Shown here: in pieces, positions 58,083 through 64,000 of the stretch
Layout of the letters: every line of letters starts with the position of its first letter
Numbering within the stretch: the first letter of the stretch is position 1
Source: Bacillus sp. AFS015802
GTDB lineage: Bacteria > Bacillota > Bacilli > Bacillales > Bacillaceae_B
DNA: 64,000 bases
Direction of reading: 5' to 3'
Assembly (NCBI RefSeq): GCF_002561455.1
Contig: NZ_NTUP01000059.1
Coordinates: forward strand, 92,446 to 156,445
Translations under genes and position numbers: made by a program
Notes under the pieces: model-generated
Database searches by the model: none
Seen by the model: the letters and a program-made list of their open reading frames with translations, nothing else
Told to the model about the DNA's origin: nothing

Positions 58083-58138
58083 TATGGTTTCCTCCTTTAG
58101 TGATCTTTTCAGTCATCCTTACAGGAACTTTCCACCAA

Positions 58139-59113
58139 TTAGGATAACCAATTCGCTACATCTTTTGCGAAATACGTAATGATGAGGTCTGCCCCGGCAC
58201 GTTTCATGCTGGTCAGCTTCTCCATGACGATTTCCTGTTCATTCACCCAGCCGTTTTGGGCCGCTGCTTTCACCATGCTGTATTCGCCACTTACGTTATA
58301 AGCGACAACCGGTGCATTAAAACGGTCTTTCACTTCACGCATGATGTCGAGATACGATAGGGCTGGCTTCACGATAAGGAAATCGGCACCCTCTTCCATA
58401 TCAGATTGTGCTTCTCTCAATGCTTCCAAGCGGTTTGCCGGGTCCATTTGATACGTTCTGCGATCTCCGAATTGCGGTGTGGAGTGGGCGGCATCACGGA
58501 ACGGACCGTAGAAGCTTGATGAATACTTAACCGCATAGGACATGATCGGCACATCGTGGTAGCCTGCCTCATCAAGACCGTGGCGGATGGCTGCGACAAA
58601 TCCATCCATCATATTGGAAGGGGCGATGATGTCTGCACCAGCTTCAGCCTGGCTCACAGCTGTTTTCGCCAACAGATCCAGCGTCTGGTCATTCAGTACT
58701 TTACCGTCTTTGACGATTCCACAATGGCCGTGACTTGTATATTGGCAAAGACACGTATCCGCTACGACAACAAGGTCAGGATAATGTTTCTTGACGAAGC
58801 GTGTCGCCTCCTGGACGATCCCGTGATCATGGTAGGCCTGTTTCCCCAGTTCGTCTTTTTCAGCAGGGACACCGAAAAGGATGATTGATTTGATTCCGAG
58901 AGAAACCACTTCATCCATTTCCGCCTTTAAATTATCCAGTGAAATATGATAAACACCCGGCATGGACGGGACGACGTTCTTGATGTTTTCCCCTTCCACG
59001 ACAAACAAAGGGTAAATTAAATCTTCTTTTCGCAGATGAGTCTCCCTAACCAGCGAACGCATCGTTTCCGTTTGACGCAAGCGGCGGTGACGATTAAATT
59101 GCAGGTCTTTCAT
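58139..59113 (-). CDS. hemB: porphobilinogen synthase
   Basis: Condenses two 5-aminolevulinates to porphobilinogen. The 324-aa enzyme shows [16 protein letters not shown] near the N-terminus, the zinc-cysteine loop [17 protein letters not shown] (about 116-132), one Schiff-base lysine region with [19 protein letters not shown] near 195 and the second in [13 protein letters not shown] near 247. An AGGAGG site precedes the ATG. It follows hemD by 26 bp. Confidence 0.98.
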   Translation of the reverse strand: MKDLQFNRHRRLRQTETMRSLVRETHLRKEDLIYPLFVVEGENIKNVVPSMPGVYHISLDNLKAEMDEVVSLGIKSIILFGVPAEKDELGKQAYHDHGIVQEATRFVKKHYPDLVVVADTCLCQYTSHGHCGIVKDGKVLNDQTLDLLAKTAVSQAEAGADIIAPSNMMDGFVAAIRHGLDEAGYHDVPIMSYAVKYSSSFYGPFRDAAHSTPQFGDRRTYQMDPANRLEALREAQSDMEEGADFLIVKPALSYLDIMREVKDRFNAPVVAYNVSGEYSMVKAAAQNGWVNEQEIVMEKLTSMKRAGADLIITYFAKDVANWLS

Positions 59114-59139
59114 AGTAAAAGCCTCCTAATGTTATATGA

Positions 59140-59922
59140 CTAGCGGGAAGAGATGAAATCTTTCATCTCATTCACCATTTCATTTACAGTATAAACGCTC
59201 GGACAGATTTTTACATGCAATCCGTATTGTTCAGCGGTATTTTTTGTGATCGGGCCGATGCACGCGATCGGGATGTCCCGGATATGATCATGAAGCGCAT
59301 ACTCCTCCATCACCTTCATAAAATGATGCACCGTCGAGGAACTCGTGAACGTAATGATGTCCACTTGTTCTTTTTCAATGATGCGCTTTAACTGCAGGGT
59401 GCTGCTTGCAGGAAGGACCGTTTCATATACGATCCATTCCTGACATGTCACTCCGGCGGAAGCCAGTTCTGAGGCAATGACGTTCCTTGCAAGATTGCCT
59501 TTTGGAATCAGGACGTGCCCGGAAGGCTTCACTTTTGAAATGAACTCAGCGGCAAAGTCATCGCCGGTGAAATTTTCGGGCACAAAGGAAACCGGTATTC
59601 CGTATTTTCGGCAGTACTGCTCTGTTTTACTTCCCACGGCAGCGAATTTCCCTGTATATAAGGTCAATGGGATCCCCTGTCTCTTCAATGCCTGCAGAAA
59701 GAACTTGACCCCATTCTTGCTGGTGAAAATAATCCATTCGTACGTATGTATGGCGGTGTGGAGCGTCTTCTCCCATGGGTCTTCATGGGATTGAAAATGA
59801 AGGAGCGGCACCAGAATGGGTACCCCTCCCTCGTTTTCAATGAGGGAACCTGTTTCACTGGATCCCTCATTGCCACGAGTGATCAAAACCTTTACATGTT
59901 CTAAAGGCCTCTTCCCCTTCAT
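59140..59922 (-). CDS. hemD: uroporphyrinogen-III synthase
   Basis: Cyclises hydroxymethylbilane with inversion of ring D. The 260-aa protein is of the poorly conserved HemD family: VLITRGNEGSSETGSLIENEGG at the N-terminus, EWIIFTSKNGVKFFLQAL near residue 62, PKGNLARNVIASEL near 140 and DIITFTSSSTVHHFM near 190. Its ATG overlaps the hemC stop by one base (TAATG), so translation is coupled. Confidence 0.95.
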   Translation of the reverse strand: MKGKRPLEHVKVLITRGNEGSSETGSLIENEGGVPILVPLLHFQSHEDPWEKTLHTAIHTYEWIIFTSKNGVKFFLQALKRQGIPLTLYTGKFAAVGSKTEQYCRKYGIPVSFVPENFTGDDFAAEFISKVKPSGHVLIPKGNLARNVIASELASAGVTCQEWIVYETVLPASSTLQLKRIIEKEQVDIITFTSSSTVHHFMKVMEEYALHDHIRDIPIACIGPITKNTAEQYGLHVKICPSVYTVNEMVNEMKDFISSR

Positions 59923-60854
59923 TATTGATCGAGCTCCTCTTTCACCTGATCGATCAAGGCTTTTGCCCCTTGTTTCGTTAAACTTTCAGCGACTTTTTCT
60001 CCCACTTCTTTTGGATCCGGACCTGTCATGTATTCCTTGTAGATCGTTTCTCCGTTTGGTGAAGCGACAAGCCCCGTCAAGGCAATGTCCCCGTTGTCCA
60101 TAAGCTCGGCAAAGCCTGCGATCGGCACCTGGCAGCCCCCTTCCATTTTATGAAGGAATGCTCTTTCTGCTGTAACCGTGCTCGTCGTTTCTTCGCATGC
60201 GAATTTCTCAAGAAGTTCAAGGACCTCATGGTCATCGTCCCTGCACTCGATTGATAAGGCCCCTTGACCTACAGCAGGCAGGCACAGGTCGGGATCCAGG
60301 AATTCCGTCACGACATCCGACGTCCATCCCATACGCGACAACCCTGCGGCTGCCAGGATGATGGCATCATAATCCTCATTCTGAAGCTTGGCAAGGCGCG
60401 TATCGATGTTACCGCGGATCCACTTGATTTCAAGGTCGGGACGGACGGAAAGGATTTGAGCCCCTCTCCGCAGACTGCTCGTACCGACGATCGCTCCCCC
60501 CGGCAGATCTTTAAGGGCCACATGGTTCTTACTGATAAACGCGTCACGGTGATCCTCACGTACTGGTATGCTTCCAATGGTCAATCCTTCTGGTAAAACC
60601 GCCGGCATGTCCTTCATGCTGTGAACCGCCATGTCGATTTCTTTATCCAGCATCGCCTGCTCGATTTCTTTTACGAATAAGCCTTTACCGCCCACTTTGG
60701 ACAGGGTGACATCAAGGATCTGATCCCCTTTCGTCACAATTTCCTTCACTTCGAAATCATACGAAGGGTCAAGGGCCTTCAGCTGATCGATCACCCAATT
60801 GGTTTGGGTAAGGGCTAATTTACTTCGTCTAGATCCTACAATAATTTTTCTCAT
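59922..60854 (-). CDS. hemC: hydroxymethylbilane synthase (porphobilinogen deaminase)
   Basis: Polymerises four porphobilinogens. The 310-aa enzyme begins [19 protein letters not shown] and contains [14 protein letters not shown] near residue 80, [11 protein letters not shown] near 128 and the cofactor-binding cysteine in [14 protein letters not shown] near residue 240. A GGAGG site lies before the ATG. It begins 18 bp after hemX. Confidence 0.98.
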   Translation of the reverse strand: MRKIIVGSRRSKLALTQTNWVIDQLKALDPSYDFEVKEIVTKGDQILDVTLSKVGGKGLFVKEIEQAMLDKEIDMAVHSMKDMPAVLPEGLTIGSIPVREDHRDAFISKNHVALKDLPGGAIVGTSSLRRGAQILSVRPDLEIKWIRGNIDTRLAKLQNEDYDAIILAAAGLSRMGWTSDVVTEFLDPDLCLPAVGQGALSIECRDDDHEVLELLEKFACEETTSTVTAERAFLHKMEGGCQVPIAGFAELMDNGDIALTGLVASPNGETIYKEYMTGPDPKEVGEKVAESLTKQGAKALIDQVKEELDQ

Positions 60855-60871
60855 AATGACCTCCTGAAAAC

Positions 60872-61705
60872 TTATGAATACCAGAAATGAAATGAAGACA
60901 ACCGACTTCCTAAGAAAAAGTTGATCAATATAATCAAGAAGGCTGCAACATTCAGATAAGCTAATGATTTACCAAAGACATTCTTTTTGATGCGAAGGTA
61001 AAGATAGCTGCTATATAAAATTAATAGAATGAATGATCCTACTATTTTCGGGTCGTACCACAGAAATTCCGGCAGTTTGATATACGCCCATTGCAGCCCC
61101 AGTATCAGGCTCAGCAAGAGCATCGCCACACCGATGGAATTCGAGATATAGGATATCTTCTCAAGCTTGGACAGATCACTGATCCTCCATAACCTCTGCC
61201 CCCATTTCTTCTCCTTCAATAATTTAAACTGCAGGAGATACAAAAGGGAAAACACAAAGGATAAACTGAAGGCCCCGTAGGACAGGATCGCCATCGTAAT
61301 GTGGATTAACAATAACTCGGATACCATTTGTTCTGCCATCGCCTGGGACTCCACCTGGACAGGCGCGAAGGTGTGGATCGCCATGATGATGAAACCGAGT
61401 ACATTTGTAAAGAACACGGTGAAGTCCACTCTTAACAGTCGATTGATGACCAGGGACAGGGTGATCAGGACCCAGGCATAAAAATAAAGTCCCTCAAAGA
61501 TGGTGAGGACCGGGAACCTGCCTGTATTCATCATGTATAGAAATAAAAAGATTGTTTGAAGGACCCAAACAATCGCAAGTAACCAGAAGGCAAACAGGTT
61601 TGCCTTCCGGTTTTTGTTTAAGAAATCTATAAAATAAAAGAGAATACTAATAGCATACAGAACAATCATAAGTTCATGCAGCCTAGTCATCGTTTGTTCA
61701 AACAT
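60872..61705 (-). CDS. hemX: HemX, CcsA-like membrane protein
   Basis: 277-aa polytopic protein with eight hydrophobic helices, related to cytochrome c assembly CcsA/CcmC proteins ([33 protein letters not shown] core near residue 130). In B. subtilis HemX lowers the cellular amount of HemA. Length matches (276 aa). The ATG at 61705, 9 nt after GAGG, is preferred to the GTG at 61720. It sits directly behind hemA. Confidence 0.93.
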   Translation of the reverse strand: MFEQTMTRLHELMIVLYAISILFYFIDFLNKNRKANLFAFWLLAIVWVLQTIFLFLYMMNTGRFPVLTIFEGLYFYAWVLITLSLVINRLLRVDFTVFFTNVLGFIIMAIHTFAPVQVESQAMAEQMVSELLLIHITMAILSYGAFSLSFVFSLLYLLQFKLLKEKKWGQRLWRISDLSKLEKISYISNSIGVAMLLLSLILGLQWAYIKLPEFLWYDPKIVGSFILLILYSSYLYLRIKKNVFGKSLAYLNVAAFLIILINFFLGSRLSSFHFWYS

Positions 61706-61720
61706 CGACAATAACCTCAC

Positions 61721-63073
61721 TTATGGTTGAAAAGAGGGTTGTGGTGTAAGCTTAAGATCGCTCTCAGTCTTTTCGTTGGCTGCTTTCACTTGTTTCTGCT
61801 CTAGCACTTGTTGTTCAATGTTAAAAATGTTGATGAATAAATCCAATTTATCTTCTGCGTCCGGCATTCCTGCCAATTCCTTTGCCTGCAGGATCGGATC
61901 TTTTAACAGCTGATTGATGATGCTCTTCGTATGTTTATTCAACACCTTGCGTTCGCGGTCGGTCAAGTCAGGCATTTTCCGCTCGATGCTCTCCATCGTA
62001 TCTGCCTGAATGGATAATGCTTTTTGTCTGAGTGCGGAAATGACCGGCACCACCCCGAGCATGTTCAACCATTCTTTGAACGCCACTATTTCAGCTTCGA
62101 TCATGATTTCGATCTGCTCAGCTGCTTTCTTACGCTCAGCAAGGTTCGCCTGGACGATTCCTTCTAAGTCATCGATATCATAAAGGAATACACTTTCGAG
62201 CTGTCCGATGGCCGGATCTAAATCCCTCGGTACGGCAATGTCCACCATGAAGAGCGGACGGCCTTTTCTCATGCTTTCCACATGGGACATCATTTCTTTT
62301 GTGATGACAAAATCCTTTGCACCTGTAGAACTGATCATAATATCAGCCTCTACAAGGGCACATTGAAGCTCCTGCATCGTTTTCGCATTTCCGCTGAAAC
62401 GCTCAGCCAGTGTTTGAGCCTTCTCATAGGTGCGATTGATCACGGTCACCTTCGTGGCTCCGCTGCCATGGAGGTTTTGGATCGCAAGTTCACCCATTTT
62501 ACCCGCTCCAAGAATGAGGACATGCTTTTTCTCCAGGCTGCCGAAGACTTTTTTAGCCAACTCAACGGCCGCGTAGCTGACTGATACAGCATTCGAGCCA
62601 ATCTCTGTTTCTGAATGACCCTTTTTGGCAACGGTCACCGCCTGCTTAAACAGGTGGTTAAATACTGTACCGGTCGCTCCCGACTCCTGGGCATTCAGGA
62701 AGCTTGAACGAATCTGGCCAAGGATCTGGGTTTCCCCAAGGACCATGGAGTTCAATCCACAGGCAACCTTAAAAAGGTGTTCGACGGCTCCTTCTTGTTC
62801 ATAAATGAACAGATAAGGCGTGAACTCCTCTTTGTCTATATCAAACCATTGAGATAAGAAATCTTTAATATAATAACGACCTGTATGAAGCTGATCTACT
62901 ACCGCATAAACTTCCGTTCGATTACATGTAGAAACAATCACATTTTCAAGGATGCTTTTCTTTTCCTTTAATGTTTTCATAGCTGAAGGAAGATCAGTTT
63001 CATTGAAAGATAAACGTTCGCGAATCTCTACAGGGGCCGTTTTGTAATTTAAACCAACGACTATTGTATACAT
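61721..63073 (-). CDS. hemA: glutamyl-tRNA reductase
   Basis: Reduces glutamyl-tRNA to glutamate-1-semialdehyde, the first committed step of heme synthesis. The 450-aa enzyme shows [19 protein letters not shown] near the N-terminus, the catalytic cysteine in [19 protein letters not shown] near residue 49, [13 protein letters not shown] near 118, the NADPH loop [10 protein letters not shown] near 188 and a C-terminal dimerisation helix region with [13 protein letters not shown]. The ATG at 63073 aligns with the family; a GTG at 63082 is an alternative. It heads the hem operon. Confidence 0.97.
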   Translation of the reverse strand: MYTIVVGLNYKTAPVEIRERLSFNETDLPSAMKTLKEKKSILENVIVSTCNRTEVYAVVDQLHTGRYYIKDFLSQWFDIDKEEFTPYLFIYEQEGAVEHLFKVACGLNSMVLGETQILGQIRSSFLNAQESGATGTVFNHLFKQAVTVAKKGHSETEIGSNAVSVSYAAVELAKKVFGSLEKKHVLILGAGKMGELAIQNLHGSGATKVTVINRTYEKAQTLAERFSGNAKTMQELQCALVEADIMISSTGAKDFVITKEMMSHVESMRKGRPLFMVDIAVPRDLDPAIGQLESVFLYDIDDLEGIVQANLAERKKAAEQIEIMIEAEIVAFKEWLNMLGVVPVISALRQKALSIQADTMESIERKMPDLTDRERKVLNKHTKSIINQLLKDPILQAKELAGMPDAEDKLDLFINIFNIEQQVLEQKQVKAANEKTESDLKLTPQPSFQP

Positions 63074-63103
63074 GCTATGCACTACACCCCCAAGTAAAAT
63101 CAT

Positions 63104-63279
63104 TACTTTTATTATAACATGTCCGAATAAGAGCCTGACCTTGAAATGTGAACAGAAATTGAAACCTAAGTATGATACATTAAAAGGGTAGAAACGACTG
63201 CTTCTTACGGGACTTGCTAAACATTCATTTCATCATTACATTTAAGAAAGAGAAAGAAAAATGCTTGTAAGCATTTTCA
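63104..63279. promoter_or_regulatory. hemA upstream control region: possible PerR-like box and cre site
   Basis: The 63074-63471 gap has no gene. On the minus strand TTATAATAAAAGTAA overlaps a TATAAT -10 (63111-63116) and matches the PerR consensus at about 11 of 14 positions. TGTAAGCATTTTCA (63266-63279, plus strand) differs from the CcpA cre consensus at one position and lies in the palindrome AAATGCTTGTAAGCATTT. hemA is PerR-controlled in B. subtilis; both sites here are candidates only. Confidence 0.4.
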
Positions 63280-63471
63280 TTTCTTGAGAAATTACATATA
63301 TTTCGACATTACCTACTAATGTAGGGTACCAAAACAAGCCTAAAGAATCAAGTGATGGAAAGGTTTCTCACTATTTGTCGTCATATAGGGATTCATCTTT
63401 AATATTATGTGTCTTTTTCCCTTAAAAAATAGGATTCAATCCTTCATTTCACTATTATCAGGAGGAAAAGT

Positions 63472-63957
63472 ATGAAACAGCAGCGAATATTCCCTGGAAT
63501 CATCTTAATTGGTTTTGGAGCTTATTTTTATTTACAGCAAGCAAATATTGTATTATTTCAGGAGTTCTTTACGTGGCCGACCCTGCTGATCATCGTCGGA
63601 CTTGCCTTTCTCGGTCAGGGATATGGAGCCAGGGATTATGAAGCCATCCTCCCGGGTACGATCCTGGTTGGATTCGGTTTACATTTTCACGTTGTCAATA
63701 AACTCGATATATGGCCGGATCATATGGGGACATTCATTCTCATCATCGCCCTCGGTTTTCTTCTCAGATACCAGAAGACAAGGGCAGGGTTATTTCAAGG
63801 AGTGCTATTCTTGACACTTTCTATCATTCTCCTTTTCTATGATAAGGTGGTGCGTTGGTTGGGCTTCATTGAGGGAAGTGTAGGAACGGCATGGGAATTC
63901 TGGCCGATTATCATCATCGGCATCGGTGTCTATCTGTTATTTGTAAGGAAAAAGTAA
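63472..63957 (+). CDS. LiaF-like multi-spanning membrane protein (YsxD-like)
   Basis: 161-aa protein almost entirely of hydrophobic helices (about 7-9 segments) arranged as repeated FPGIILIGFGAYFYL and ILPGTILVGFGLHFH units, the pattern of the LiaI/LiaF N-terminal transmembrane region (DUF5668-like). It lacks the C-terminal soluble part of LiaF. Position beyond hemA and length resemble B. subtilis ysxD (165 aa). An AGGAGGAAA ribosome site precedes the ATG. Function is unknown. Confidence 0.8.
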   Translation: MKQQRIFPGIILIGFGAYFYLQQANIVLFQEFFTWPTLLIIVGLAFLGQGYGARDYEAILPGTILVGFGLHFHVVNKLDIWPDHMGTFILIIALGFLLRYQKTRAGLFQGVLFLTLSIILLFYDKVVRWLGFIEGSVGTAWEFWPIIIIGIGVYLLFVRKK

Positions 63958-64000
63958 CCCATAGAAAAAGCCCGGAACAATGTAGACTAACCTAAATTAA

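Overview
The window is a chromosomal segment of a spore-forming member of the Bacillaceae. Gene content and order follow the Bacillus subtilis secDF-to-hemA region closely: secDF-comN-spoVB-yrbG, yrzE-yajC-tgt-queA-ruvBA-bofC-coxA-safA-nadA/C/B-nifS-nadR-pheA-pheB-obg-spo0B-rpmA-prp-rplU, then spoIVFBA-minDC-mreDCB-radC-maf-spoIIB, folC-valS, ysxE-spoVID and hemL-B-D-C-X-A-ysxD. Sporulation genes are numerous (spoVB, bofC, coxA, safA, spo0B, spoIVFA/B, spoIIB, ysxE, spoVID). A Rossellomorea-like or similar marine/soil Bacillus fits the extra genes and intergenic repeats, but the genus is inference. Almost everything is on the minus strand; spoVB, yrzE, nifS-nadR, a small membrane protein and ysxD are on the plus strand.

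Layout. 1-5.7 kb: a truncated CDF metal transporter, Sec translocase accessory SecDF, ComN, the lipid flippase-like SpoVB and a DUF421 protein. 5.7-12 kb: an ArsB/NhaD-type permease, then yajC, queuosine tRNA modification (tgt, queA) and Holliday-junction genes (ruvA, ruvB). 12-17 kb: two inverted copies of an intergenic repeat, bofC, coxA, a CotS-type kinase-like gene and safA. 17-22.3 kb: NAD de novo synthesis (nadB, nadC, nadA) divergent from nifS-nadR across a shared operator region. 22.4-28.9 kb: pheA, a composite nested repeat, pheB, obg, spo0B, the L27/Prp/L21 cluster with its L21 leader, and an RNase E/G-family gene absent from B. subtilis. 29-38 kb: the SigmaK-activating protease pair, division-site and cell-shape genes, radC, maf and spoIIB.

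37.8-49.4 kb is the main accessory part. Where B. subtilis has only the prepilin peptidase comC between spoIIB and folC, this genome has a ten-gene type IV pilus operon (two uncharacterised envelope proteins, pilB, pilT, pilC, one pilin, prepilin peptidase, pilM, pilN, pilO). Just upstream lies a separately transcribed GAF-GGDEF diguanylate cyclase with an intact GGEEF motif. PilB has an N-terminal MshEN-type domain, a known c-di-GMP-binding fold, which suggests local c-di-GMP control of the pilus.

49.5-64 kb holds folC, valS with a T-box leader, the YsxE/SpoVID spore-coat pair, the complete heme operon from glutamyl-tRNA to uroporphyrinogen III, and a LiaF-like membrane protein. No rRNA, tRNA, CRISPR array, phage or transposase gene was seen.
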